Notes: a model not told the origin generated them from the sequence alone. Numbered from the stretch's first letter, positions 44,336 through 53,600 are shown. The stretch is DNA of 64,000 bases from CBDCPI01 sp965220245 (GCA_965220245.1 CBDCPI010000006.1:248001-312000); one strand, 5' to 3'. A program made the numbers and translations.

Positions 44336-44803
44336 CTACCTGGCGGACCTGTCCCTGTCCCCCAACTCGGCCTTCAGCACGTCGAGGGGCTCCCCGTGTT
44401 TCTCGTACAGGTTGTAGAGGATCTCTTTCAACCGTTCTTGAGAACTTCCCTGGTGCATCGCACCCATCACGTACCACATTGCTATCCCGGCCACGCGCCA
44501 CTTCTCGCAGTCCTGCTCGTGCATCGAGGGCGTGTCCTCCGGGTCCGGCTTGAACACGGTCCGGCGCAGCTCCGGACTCTCGGGCAGTTTGGAGCCGGAC
44601 ACCTTCTCCTCGTACATTTCCATGAAATCCTGCAGGCCCTCATCGTCCTCCAGGTTGCAGCCGATCCGCCTGCCCAGATACCGCGTATATCCCTCCAGAG
44701 CGCCCAGGCTCTTCCCCCGGTCATAGGCCCGGTCCGTCATCCGGGTCCACCACCACCAGGCCAGTCCCGCCAGTGTACAGATTATTCCAATCGCCAGCAG
44801 CAT
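44336..44803 (-). CDS. Uncharacterised membrane-anchored protein
   Basis: Starting at ATG 44803 with AGGGA upstream, the roughly 155-residue product begins with one transmembrane helix (LLAIGIICTLAGLAWWWW), then a soluble charged domain: AYDRGKSLGALEGYTRYLGR, EDDEGLQDFMEMYEEKVSGS, MHEQDCEKWRVAGIAMWYVM and ERLKEILYNLYEKHGEPLDV. Unrecognised. The topology suggests N-terminus out and a short cytosolic domain. It may belong to the same transcript as the Cas4-like nuclease and PLD remnant upstream on the same strand. Confidence 0.6.
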   Translation of the reverse strand: MLLAIGIICTLAGLAWWWWTRMTDRAYDRGKSLGALEGYTRYLGRRIGCNLEDDEGLQDFMEMYEEKVSGSKLPESPELRRTVFKPDPEDTPSMHEQDCEKWRVAGIAMWYVMGAMHQGSSQERLKEILYNLYEKHGEPLDVLKAELGDRDRSAR

Positions 44804-45074
44804 GTCTTCGTCCCTATGGCCTCGCATTTTCATGGCGGCCATGTCCTGGCCGGCCGGAAAGCGAGGCTCAGGTCGTCTGCATGGGGTCTCCGGCCCCGGT
44901 TTCCTCTCTACCGGGAAAGCTGGGCCGCCGGGGCGGACGTTTGGCGTCAATAACCACCCCCAGGGGTCTCCACCTGGTTGACAGTCCCCGGCAGCAGTAC
45001 GGTTGGGACCGCAACCTCACCCGGCGTTGCGGTCCCAACCGTACTGCTGCCCCCACACCCTCAGAAGTCCGAGG

Positions 45075-45680
45075 TCACCCCTTTCTCGAAACCTTCTCCC
45101 ACCGCCGCTCCGGACAGTCCGCCGCCGTGACGGGGCAGAACCGGCACTCGCCGGAACTGGGGACCTTCCTAGCCGGTGCGTCCGAGGCCAACCGGGCAAT
45201 CAACTGCGACAGCCGCTCGATGAACTTCTCGTCCACCGCGGAGGTGGGTATGTCAACGACGTGGTCTGCGTAGGCCACCTGTCCGTCGAAGACCACGCCC
45301 TGGTGCCTGCCAATTGCCCTAGGCACCGCGTACATGTACAGCATCACCTGGACTATGTGGGCCGGGCCGGGCTTCCCGGTCTTTACGTCGATGACCGTGC
45401 CTGCGCCGCTCTTCCTGGCGATCAGGTCCGGCTGGCCTCCCAGGGTGCCGGCGTAGCCCTTGAGTCTCAGGCTGTTCTGCCTCTCGGTGAACACGGTGCA
45501 GCCCAGGTCCTCCCAGCGCCCGCGGATCTCATTGACCATCGCCGTGTGGGCCATCTGCCACCGGGCCCGGTCGAAATCCCCGGGGACCTGCTCCCAGCTG
45601 CCGCTCTCGTGGCGCCCCCGGAAACAGCTGGACCACTCGCAGGAGTTCTCCCTGGCCAGGAGCTTGGTGAGCCATGTCAC
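45075..45680 (-). CDS. Cas4/RecB-like PD-(D/E)XK nuclease with Fe-S cysteines
   Basis: A 201-residue nuclease-fold protein outside the cas operon. The catalytic motifs are GGQPDLIARKSGAGTVIDVK (Asp, then D-V-K) and the Gln of HIVQVMLYMYAV. Cysteines at NSCEWSSCF near the start and CRFCPVTAADCPER near the end could ligate a [4Fe-4S] cluster as in Cas4/AddB-type nucleases. Upstream, the frame RVVDTNTGEVRLRYGEVAQG (45,690-45,807) reads like a lost N-terminal extension separated by a frameshift near 45,690. It is next to a broken PLD-like gene. Confidence 0.7.
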   Translation of the reverse strand: MTWLTKLLARENSCEWSSCFRGRHESGSWEQVPGDFDRARWQMAHTAMVNEIRGRWEDLGCTVFTERQNSLRLKGYAGTLGGQPDLIARKSGAGTVIDVKTGKPGPAHIVQVMLYMYAVPRAIGRHQGVVFDGQVAYADHVVDIPTSAVDEKFIERLSQLIARLASDAPARKVPSSGECRFCPVTAADCPERRWEKVSRKG

Positions 45681-45820
45681 CCAGACTTAGGGGCCGTCCC
45701 TGCGCAACCTCGCCATACCGCAACCGCACCTCCCCGGTGTTTGTGTCGACAACCCGGGGTTTCACAGCCGCCGGCTGGGGACCCCCCCGTTGGCGGGAAC
45801 CCGCCATGCCGGATACGGCT

Positions 45821-46436
45821 TCACATGCCCGGGCGCCACTGCGGGTCGACCCACTCCGAGTCCCAGTCCAGGGGCTCGCTCAAAGCTATTATCTCGGCCC
45901 ACTCCCGAAGGAAGGCATCACCGATGACGGGGTCCCGGATGATGACCGCATTCTCCCGGGACCGCGGGGACAGGATGTTCAGGTTATAGGAACCCGTCCA
46001 CACCATCTCAACACGCCAGTGGTGGTCCAGGGCTGGGCGATCCTCCTCGCAGCCCGTGACGGGCTGCTCGAGACCCCTGGCGAAGACGAGGAACTTGTTG
46101 TGCATCAGGGGAGGGCGATTCCAAGGCTCCCCATTCCGGTTGTTCCTGATGCCGAAGCACCTGACCCCTGAGATGGACTCGTCTTCGCCGTAGCGCCTGT
46201 CGCAGAGGGGTGGAGGCATATAGTAGAGTCGTTCGAATGGGACGGGCAGGCTGACCCCCCTTGTCCGACTCGGCGATGGCATCGTACATCCTCCGCAGGC
46301 GCATCTTCCACTCCTTGAGGTCAGTGCCGGGGCCGTCGGGCGCAGAAGGTTCTCCTGGATCACGATTGACGTGGGCACCCGTGGCCATGGCGGCGAGGAT
46401 CAAGGGGTCGGTAGCCAGGCGACCGCGCCCATGCAC
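45821..46436 (-). pseudogene. Phospholipase-D-like nuclease, frameshifted and 5'-truncated
   Basis: The C-terminal frame (to 45821) holds RPPLMHNKFLVFARG, the HxK half of an HKD motif, and VWTGSYNLNILSPRSRENAV with IIRDPVIGDAFLREWAEII, the usual PLD tail. The N-terminal part is in another frame (DLKEWKMRLRRMYDAIAESD) and breaks near 46,255. Its 5' end meets a MITE at 46,445. PLD-like proteins are common restriction or defence nucleases; this one looks inactive. Confidence 0.65.
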
Positions 46437-46444
46437 ACTAAGCT

Positions 46445-46586
46445 AATACCAAGGTGAAATACGCATATGTAGGAAGTCAATCGGCGGCGCCAGACTGTCC
46501 TCCAGGTACAGGTGGAAGAGCTTCACCGTGGCGCCTAAACCAATCTTCATCGCCCCACAAATGTAGATTCCACCTTGGCTTTAGTT
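46445..46586. mobile_element. MITE 2
   Basis: About 142 bp. The right end CACCTTGGCTTTAGTT next to TA matches the IS630 element exactly in type; the left end AATACCAAGGTG is a shortened form. It lies between the PLD remnant and the ATPase gene, and an open frame runs from it into the ATPase. Confidence 0.7.
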
Positions 46587-46633
46587 TAGGTGGTATAGTT
46601 GTAGAAGAGACCACATCATTGCAGGTGAGATTG

Positions 46634-47959
46634 ATGGTGGCAGAGCCGGAATCCCGGCCATCTATTGTTAAGGTTTGGGCCAAGAACTTCCGAAGTATCG
46701 AGAGCACGGAGTTAGAGTTAGACCCCCTGACGGTGCTGGTGGGGCCGAACGCCTCAGGCAAGAGCAACTTGCTTGATTTGGTAGGGTTCTTGGGTGACAC
46801 GGCGCGCGACGGCTTGGAAGCAGCCATCACGGTACGCGGTGGGATAAGCTCAATCAAACGTCGGTATCCCATCAATACGGTGTCCGATCTCGAAGTTGGC
46901 CTGCGACTCGAGGTTCCCTATGCATCCCCTCCGAGAGCCGTCGAATATGGCTTCACACTTGCAAGCCGAGGGGACGGTGGCTACCGAGTAAAAAGGGAGT
47001 TTGCCGAGATAACATCCTTGGCTACACAGCACCAACTTGCTGAAGTCGAGATTACCGATGGTCGTTTGACCCGCCCGAACCTCGATGATCTCGATCCCCG
47101 ACACACAAGCGAGGATGGCGGTGGGTCCCAAATTCGGCATCGAGCCATCCGCTCTCTACTCAAGGAAAACTTCGGCAACCAAGACCTCCATTTGATTTCG
47201 GCGAGGCCTTCGCGCGTCACTGTTCTTTTGATCTTTTCGAGGGCCTCCGAGAGTTGGATAGGAGGAGACCGTTATCTCCTGTTGAATCCCGAACTGAACC
47301 GACTAAGGGAGGAGCTATCCGAAATTCGTGTATACCATATCCTCGCCGACTCGTTACGCAAGCCTCAGAAAGTAGCGCACAGTCACCCATTGGACGTGAG
47401 TGGAGAGAATTTAGCGTCTACGATAAGAGACATGCTGCAGAAGAACCACCGCTTTCTCTCAGACTTGAAAAGCTCCCTGAACTACGCAGTTCCGAGCGTT
47501 TGCGATATCCGCGTCAGCACCGCTGGGAGCTTCAATGTTATCGAGCTCAAGCACACTGGAGATAGTCCGACTCAAGAAGACGTATGGTTTGACCTGTCAT
47601 ATGAGTCCGACGGTACAGTCCGCCTACTCGCCATCCTCACCGCTCTTTTCCAGGAACCTGCCCTTTCCTTGGTCGGTCTCGAAGAGCCCGAGTTGGCTAT
47701 TCATCCGGGCGCCATGGTGGTCCTTATGGACACTATGCAAGAGGCTGCATCGAGGGGACAGATCCTGGTCACTACCCATAGCCCTGACCTGATCGACAGG
47801 GTACCCCTTGAGAGCATCCGAGCCGTCAGCGCTGAGGATGGGTCCACTAAGGTAGGCAGGATCGCCTCCCATCAACTGAAGTCCGTTCGAGAAGGTTTGT
47901 TCCTCCCAGGGGAGATACATAGCATGGAAGGACTGCAGCCAGCACGTCACGAGGAATAG
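46634..47959 (+). CDS. ABC-type AAA ATPase (AAA_21/OLD-like), putative defence sensor
   Basis: A 441-residue ATPase. ATG 46634 has AGGTGAG 4-5 bases upstream; the longer open frame is MITE DNA and should be ignored. Motifs are IVKVWAKNFRSIESTELELD at the N-terminus, Walker A VLVGPNASGKSNLLDLVGF (residues 37-44), Walker B LVGLEEPELAIHPGAM (about 346-353) and the H-loop ILVTTHSPDLIDRV. This is the SMC/RecF-like ATPase class of OLD, Gabija and PARIS. A DUF4276 protein starts 5 bp after its stop, so the two are cotranslated and probably form a complex. Confidence 0.85.
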   Translation: MVAEPESRPSIVKVWAKNFRSIESTELELDPLTVLVGPNASGKSNLLDLVGFLGDTARDGLEAAITVRGGISSIKRRYPINTVSDLEVGLRLEVPYASPPRAVEYGFTLASRGDGGYRVKREFAEITSLATQHQLAEVEITDGRLTRPNLDDLDPRHTSEDGGGSQIRHRAIRSLLKENFGNQDLHLISARPSRVTVLLIFSRASESWIGGDRYLLLNPELNRLREELSEIRVYHILADSLRKPQKVAHSHPLDVSGENLASTIRDMLQKNHRFLSDLKSSLNYAVPSVCDIRVSTAGSFNVIELKHTGDSPTQEDVWFDLSYESDGTVRLLAILTALFQEPALSLVGLEEPELAIHPGAMVVLMDTMQEAASRGQILVTTHSPDLIDRVPLESIRAVSAEDGSTKVGRIASHQLKSVREGLFLPGEIHSMEGLQPARHEE

Positions 47960-47964
47960 CTGGC

Positions 47965-48570
47965 GTGCCGATGATTGTTCCGGTGGTGGAAGGCGACGGA
48001 GAAGTTAGTGCGCTGCCCCAGTTGTTGCTCCGGATCCTCCTACAACTGCATTGCCGCCCCGACGTCTTAGTCGCCCAAGGGAAAGGGAAACGCGGGGTCG
48101 TCAATGCCAGGGGAAGGTCGAAGTTGGAGAAAGACCTGGAGAAATTCTTGCTATACGCACAAAACAAACCGGATTGCGGGGCAATCCTGGTTTTAGTGGA
48201 CGCAGACGACGACTGCCCGGTAACCAAGTTTCACGAAATCTCGCAACGGTGTGAGCAAAGCGGCATAACCGTACCAGTACAGGTGGTCTATGCCCACCGA
48301 GAGTATGAGTCTTGGTTTCTGGCCAGCTTGGACACGATCAAAGGCAAGCAAAATATACCTGAGACAGCCGATTTGACCGCGAGTGTTGAGGCCATCGCGG
48401 ATCCCAAGAAGTGGCTATCTGACCGGATGCCCCACGGCATGGCCTACAAGGAAACTACTCATCAGGCATCCTTCACCAACTCGATTGATTTGGACCTAGC
48501 TTGCCAGAACTCCCGTTCATTCCGCCGTTTGTGCCACGCATTACAACAATTGGTGGAGGCCATGGATTAA
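47965..48570 (+). CDS. DUF4276 (Toprim-like) protein, partner of the ATPase
   Basis: A 201-residue DUF4276 protein. It begins MIVPVVEGDGEVSALPQLLL, with the Toprim-type Glu in VEG-x-x-E, and has AILVLVDADDDCP, the D-x-D motif, and VYAHREYESWFLASLDTIKG. Such proteins are usually encoded next to AAA_21 ATPases and are predicted metal-dependent nucleases. GTG at 47965 lies 5 bp after the ATPase stop and has GAGGAA upstream. The architecture matches PARIS (ATPase plus Toprim effector), though that system uses DUF4435. Confidence 0.85.
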   Translation: MPMIVPVVEGDGEVSALPQLLLRILLQLHCRPDVLVAQGKGKRGVVNARGRSKLEKDLEKFLLYAQNKPDCGAILVLVDADDDCPVTKFHEISQRCEQSGITVPVQVVYAHREYESWFLASLDTIKGKQNIPETADLTASVEAIADPKKWLSDRMPHGMAYKETTHQASFTNSIDLDLACQNSRSFRRLCHALQQLVEAMD

Positions 48571-48684
48571 GCCAGTCCACCGTAGCGCTTGGCGGGTCTC
48601 ATCCACTTGCGCAACATTCCACAACCCACACTCCCGCAGTTCGTCACAGGCTCCGACCTTCAGTTCAAGTCAAGGAACAGCGCC

Positions 48685-49083
48685 ATGAAGTTGATCGGAC
48701 AACTCGGAACTCCATTGGTCAGTTACGATGGCGTAGCGTCCGTTCGGGTTGAGGAGGACACGTCGAGACTTGAAAGCGGAGGGTACTTTGAAGCATCCCA
48801 CCTTCAGTCCGGGAGAGTAGCCGTGGGCTTCGTACCGACTGGACACATCGGTTCTTCACAACAAGTTGACTTCCGAGCCAGTCCCGACTGCGAACTTTCC
48901 TTCGAAGGGCAAGATCTAGATGGTTGGAATCTTAAAACTATAGGCCAAACTTTTTTCTCCAGGATTAGCTGGGTGCTCTTGCCTATGACCAGGCATCCCA
49001 CCGCACTTAATTTCAGTCCTCAATACTTAGAGGCTAGGCGCAGCGGAGCTGAGGTGGACCCGGAAAACTGGACAGGTAGCTAA
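48685..49083 (+). CDS. Uncharacterised protein truncated by IS3
   Basis: From ATG 48685 (AAGGAAC upstream) about 121 native residues can be read: KLIGQLGTPLVSYDGVASVR, GYFEASHLQSGRVAVGFVPT, LSFEGQDLDGWNLKTIGQTF. The last 12 codons and the stop come from the IS3 left end at 49050, so the native C-terminus is lost. No family is recognised. It lies 114 bp after the DUF4276 gene on the same strand and could be a third member of that unit. Confidence 0.5.
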   Translation: MKLIGQLGTPLVSYDGVASVRVEEDTSRLESGGYFEASHLQSGRVAVGFVPTGHIGSSQQVDFRASPDCELSFEGQDLDGWNLKTIGQTFFSRISWVLLPMTRHPTALNFSPQYLEARRSGAEVDPENWTGS

Positions 49084-49139
49084 GTGGGAATCCTGCTCCT
49101 AAACTGAGGGCAGCGACAGCTGTCGAGGAGGAGCGGGAA

Positions 49140-49432
49140 ATGTCCAGAGAGCGAAGAAAGCACAGCCCGGCCTTCAAGGCCAAAGTTACACTGGAGGCAA
49201 TGAAGGGCGAGCAGACGGTGGCCGAGTTGGCCGCCCGGTTCGAGGTCCACCCCAATCAGATTCAGGCTTGGAAGAAAGCTCTGGCCGATGGCGCGGCCGC
49301 CATCTTCGACCACGGCAACGGAACCAACAAGGGCAAGGAGTAGAAGAACAACGACGCCCTGGTGGCTCGCCTGTACCAGCAGATCGGCCAGCTCAAGGTG
49401 GAGCGGGATTTCTTGGAGGAAAAGTCCGGTCC
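49140..49432 (+). pseudogene. IS3 OrfA with premature stop
   Basis: SRERRKHSPAFKAKVTLEAM and FEVHPNQIQAWKKALADGAA are the OrfA helix-turn-helix. TAG at 49341-49343 interrupts the frame; it continues NNDALVARLYQQIGQLKVER, the leucine-zipper part, up to the OrfB start region. Confidence 0.85.
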
Positions 49433-49804
49433 ATGACCCCGGCACAGCGGCGTGAGCTGGTCGACCGGCGACATGGGTCCCTGTCCATAGTGCGGCAGTG
49501 TGCGTTGCTGGGCGTCAACCGCTCCAGCCTCTACCATCGTCCCAAGGAGACCTCGCAACAGGCCCTGTCCCTGATGAGGGAGATGGACCGCCAGTACCTG
49601 GAAACCCCATTCTACGGTTCCAGGCGGATGAAGGCATCGCTGGACCGGCAGGGCATGCCGGTAAGCCGGAAGCGGGTGCAGCGGCTCATGAGACTGATGG
49701 GACTGCGGGCTATCTACCGGCAGCTTCGCACCAGCCAACCGGCGCCGGAACGCTGGGTCTATCCCTACCTGCTGAGGGATCTGACTATCACCAGGGCGAA
49801 CCAG

Positions 49805-49827
49805 AGCCTGCCCCCGCGTAGGCGGGG
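49805..49827. repeat. 23-nt palindromic mini-insertion in IS3 OrfB
   Basis: AGCCTG plus CCCCCGC-GTAG-GCGGGG sits after a CAG codon; deleting these 23 bases joins AACCAG to GTATGGGCG and restores the frame N-Q-V-W-A-A-D-I. It is the counterpart of the insertion at 40,847. Confidence 0.75.
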
Positions 49828-49945
49828 GTATGGGCGGCGGACATCACCTACCTGCCCATGGCCCGGGGATTCCTCTACCTGGTGGCAATCATGGACTGGC
49901 ACAGCCGGTACGTGGTGGCCTGGCGATTGTCCAACACTCTGGAGA

Positions 49946-49998
49946 CCGGCGTTCCTTAGCCGAGGCCCTGAACGAGGCCCTCGGCTAAGGAACGCCGG
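49946..49998. repeat. 20-bp perfect inverted repeat in IS3 OrfB
   Basis: CCGGCGTTCCTTAGCCGAGG and its exact complement flank a 13-base loop. The left arm creates stops where relatives encode the helix after LETG, suggesting template-switch copying of the right arm. Confidence 0.65.
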
Positions 49999-50415
49999 AG
50001 GTGTTCAACACCGACCGGGGGAGCCAGTTCACCAGCCGCGAGTTCATCCAGATCCTCCAGGACCGCGGGGTGAAGATCAGCATGGACGGCAGGGGCAGGT
50101 ACCAGGACAACATATTTGTCGAGCGGCTATCGAGGACGGTCAAGTACGAGGAGGTCTACCTGAAAGCCTACGCCAACGGGCTTGAGGCCCGCAACGGGCT
50201 CCGGGAATACTTCCGGTTCTACAACGAGCGGAGGCCGCATCAGGCCCTGGGCTACCGGACGCCGGCGGAGGTCTTCTACGGCCAGCCTGTAGGAGAGGAA
50301 GAGGATCTGAAGGAAAGGAGGTGCTCGGACCAACCGGTCTTGGTATCATACGGAGCAAAGCAGGAGTCCCACTTAATTGTGGCCTAATCCTGTCCAACCG
50401 ATGGGGTCCACCTCA

Positions 50416-50440
50416 CACATCCCACTTTGGTATTGGTTTA
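50416..50440. repeat. Solitary MITE right end
   Basis: ACATCCCACTTTGGTATTGG followed by TTTA is a MITE terminus of the IS630 family directly after the IS3 right end. Its partner end is missing. Confidence 0.65.
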
Positions 50441-50469
50441 GTGCTTGTCCCGGTCGCCATACGCCACTA

Positions 50470-50615
50470 AACTAAAGCCAAGGTGGGATCTACATTTCCG
50501 GGGTGCTGATCATAAGCCGGGATGCCCTGATGAAGCTCTTCCACCCATACATCGAAAACGGTCCGACACTGTCTCAGGGCATCCGACATATGCGCATTTC
50601 ACCTTGGCTTTAGTT
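50470..50615. mobile_element. MITE 3
   Basis: 146 bp between TA dinucleotides (50468-69 and 50616-17), ends AACTAAAGCCAAGGTG and CACCTTGGCTTTAGTT. The last codons and the stop of the restriction-modification gene (50610) lie in its right end. Confidence 0.8.
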
Positions 50616-53600
50616 TAGGTCTCCTCCCTCCCGGTTCGCCATCCCATCCACTACCTCCATCGTCGCTACGCTCACCGTGCACACCCGCCGCAGAAGGTCG
50701 ATGACCCGCTCCTTGTGGTTGGAGAAAAGGTAGGTGTTAAACATCTCCAGGATGGTCGGGGCCTTGGGTTTCTTTTCCTTGTGCTGGTCCAGCACCCACT
50801 CGAGGGCCGACCGGCTCCCCAGCCGGTACTCCCACGCCCGGGCCGGAACGCCCGACAGCGTGGTGCGCTCGTCAAGCGTTATCGTCCCCCGCTCCTTGTC
50901 CGCCCGCAGGATGGCCCGGCGTGGATCAACCCCCTCCCGGTCGTGCCGTTCCAGCAGATAGGGCTCGGCGGACTCGAACCCGATGTGCAGGTCCAGCAGC
51001 TTCTGGCCCATCTCGGTCCAGTGGTGGAAGTCGCGGTACAGCGGCAGGCGGGGGAACTCCCGCAGCAGGTCCATGGAGTACTCGTGGCGGTAGGCGGGAT
51101 CATGGAGCACGGCGTAGGTGTAGGCGAAAATCTCCTCGGCGGTGATGCCGCCCTCCCCGGCCATCGACTCGAACTCCTCGCCCCACTCCCGCCGGTAGTG
51201 CCCGTTGATGCGGTCGATGCCCCACTGGGTGATGTTGCTCACCCGCTCCCCGTCCCCGGTGTAGCGATAAAGGGGAAGGCATTGGGTCTTCTCTATCAAG
51301 TCAAGGGAGTACAATCTATCGGTCGCCAAAACCGAGAACGGTTTGGTGGAGGCAACTCCGGAGAAACAAATGACCTTGTTCCGAGAAGCCACAGCGGGTG
51401 GGAAAATCAAGGGTTGTTGATATCTGCGATGCGTGATGATAGGTGCATAGTAGGAATAGTTGGCGATGAACGGTCGGTAAAGGGATGGGACGATGTTTCC
51501 CTCCACAAACTCAAGAGTGCTGCCCTTAACCAGATGTTGCTCTAGTTCCGCTGTCCATTTAATGGACCTATTGACCCAATCGCCGATGGCAGCAACATGA
51601 GGTTTTTCCGTTTCAAACCTTTCCATCTCGGTTTGGTATGTTTCGCAAAAGAACCTAACTTTGGCACAGAGGGAATCGAAATCAAAGGCGAAGGTCCATT
51701 CATCCCGGTTCGTGGCAATTCCCAACGAGTGCAGGGCGAATATCGCCCGCTCCTCGTCTGCCGACTTGGCCAGCTTGGTCTGCCGATCGGCCAACGGTGT
51801 CAGCTGCGCAAAGTTGCTGTTGGACTGGTTCAGCCAGTTGTTCTTGGCGTCGGGCGTGATGCTCTCGAACGGGACGCTCTCCAGGCCGGTTTCTTTGAGA
51901 TAAGCCAGCTTGTCCCTGGCGACCTCGGCATCCTCCCGACTGGCGTAGTGGATGTTGCACTCCCCCAGCCGCGACTTTTCCCGTACGAAGAAGGCCACGG
52001 CGACGCCCGTCTGTATCCCGAAGACGTTGTGGGTGGTGCCGGAAATCTTGGGGTTGCGGCGCACGTCCGCCCCCAGGTCCATGAAGTAAATGTCGGTGAA
52101 CTCCCCCGAGGCCACCTGGCGGAACCCATCGTCCTGCCGAGCTTCGAGGTAGGCCCGGTTGGTGATGAAGGCGATGATCCCGTCGTCCGCCAGCCGGTCT
52201 GATGCCCAGCGGATGAACCGCTTGTACATGTCGTACTGCTTGGTCTTCTGCGCCGTGCTGCTGGCGATGTAGGTCTCCCGGATGCGCCGGTCTATAGCCG
52301 GATACTCCCGGTTCTTGTTGTTGTCATTTTCGTTCTGCTGGTTGGCGTTGTACGGCGGGTTGCCGATGATGACGCTGATGGGCTTCTCGTTCTGCTCCTG
52401 GATGCGGATCCAGTTCTCCTCGGACAGGCCCCCCAGGTTGAAGCTGCCTTGGCGGGTCACCGCGCCGCCGGTGGTCCCCTGCTGCTGCCAGTCCAGGTTG
52501 TCCAGCGTGTCCACGAAGCAGAGGTTGGGGAACTCCAGGTAGCGGCCCGTCCGCTGCTGGTAGGTGTACTCGATGTTCAGGTTGGCGATGTAGTAGGGCA
52601 GGATGGCCACTTCGTTGGCGTGGATTTCGTGCCGGTACTTGTGCTCCAGCCGGTCGGCGGGCAGGTAGTTGATCAGGTTGGTGACGAAGGTGCCCGTCCC
52701 GGTGGCCGGGTCGAGAATCTGCACGTTGTCGTCGGCCAACGTCTTGCCGAAGTGCTTCCGGAGCAGGTGGTCCGCGCCGCGGATGATGAAGTCGACGACC
52801 TCGTTGGGGGTGTAGACCACTCCCAGTCGGTCGGCGGCGGCCGGGTTGTAAGCGGTGTAGAAGTCCTCGTAGATGGCCTTGAGGAACTGCTGCTTCTCGG
52901 CGTAGTCGGCAATCGCGTCGGCGGCCCGGCCGATGACGCCGTAGTAGGCCCGCAGCCGGTCGATGGCCTGGCGCCGCACGTCGCCGGTGAAGAAGGTGCG
53001 CTCCAGCCCGTCCAGCTGCCGGGCGACGTTGTTCTCCCGGTGGAACTGGTCCTCGGCGAACACCCGCTGGAATATGTCCTTGGTCAGGATGTGCTGGAGC
53101 AGCATCTCGCGCACGTCCGGGGGCGACACTGCCGGGCCGATGGTCCTGCGGCAGAGGTCCAGGAAAGCGGCGGCGGCTTCCTGGTACTCCGGGTTGTCGG
53201 CCTCCGCCTCGTCCACGGTGGCCCGCAGGTTCTCCAGCACCGTGGGCAGGTCGGTCTTGAACTGGCTCTGGGCCTGGCGGAACTCCTGGATTTCGGGCAG
53301 CTCGTAGTCGAGAAAGACGCGGATGAGGCGGTGCAGTTCCCCCTCCCGGGACATATCCACCCGCATCGCCTCGTTGCCGTTCTGGACTAGGACGGCGGTC
53401 TGCGAATCCTCGAAGATGATGTTGTCCCTCGGGTAGCCCCGGTTGAACTTGGCCTGTATCTCCGCGTCCAGGTCGTCGTGGGAGTCCTTCGCCTCCCAGT
53501 ATCCACGGGCCATCCGCAGCGAGTCCTTGACCGTGCCGTCGGGCTTGTTGCTCATGGATGACTTCAGTTCCGGGATCAGCACCAGCCGTTCCCGGTGATC

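Larger units (their letters stand above)
49433..50387 (+). pseudogene. IS3 OrfB (DDE transposase) with a 23-nt insertion and a foldback lesion
   Basis: The first frame reads HGSLSIVRQCALLGVNRSSL and VSRKRVQRLMRLMGLRAIYR. At 49,805 a 23-nt palindrome breaks the frame; the expected ADITYLPMARGFLYLVAIMD (first catalytic Asp) continues in another frame. At 49,946-49,998 a 20-bp inverted repeat introduces two stops. Coding resumes EVFNTDRGSQFTSREFIQIL (second Asp) and ERLSRTVKYEEVYLKAYANG (Glu) to the end at 50387. Confidence 0.85.
49050..50415. mobile_element. IS3-family insertion sequence
   Basis: 1,366 bp with ends TGAGGTGGACC ... TGGACAG (left) and their imperfect complement CTGTCCAACC...GGGTCCACCTCA (right). 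It contains OrfA and OrfB. The left flank is a truncated gene; the right flank is directly a MITE end (to 50,440), so the insertion is accompanied by loss of flanking DNA. No target duplication is visible. Confidence 0.85.

Noticed and set aside
46454..46633. Sixty extra N-terminal residues for the ATPase
   Set aside because: This DNA is the MITE and its flank; the SD at 46,623 and the homologous start of the RecF-like domain support ATG 46634.
48589..48684. TTG start 32 codons upstream of the third gene of the ATPase unit
   Set aside because: No SD precedes the TTG, while ATG 48685 has AAGGAAC.
52449..53390. 313-residue plus-strand ORF opposite the RM gene
   Set aside because: It is the antisense shadow of a well-supported methyltransferase domain, with a composition dominated by Val, Gly and Leu.
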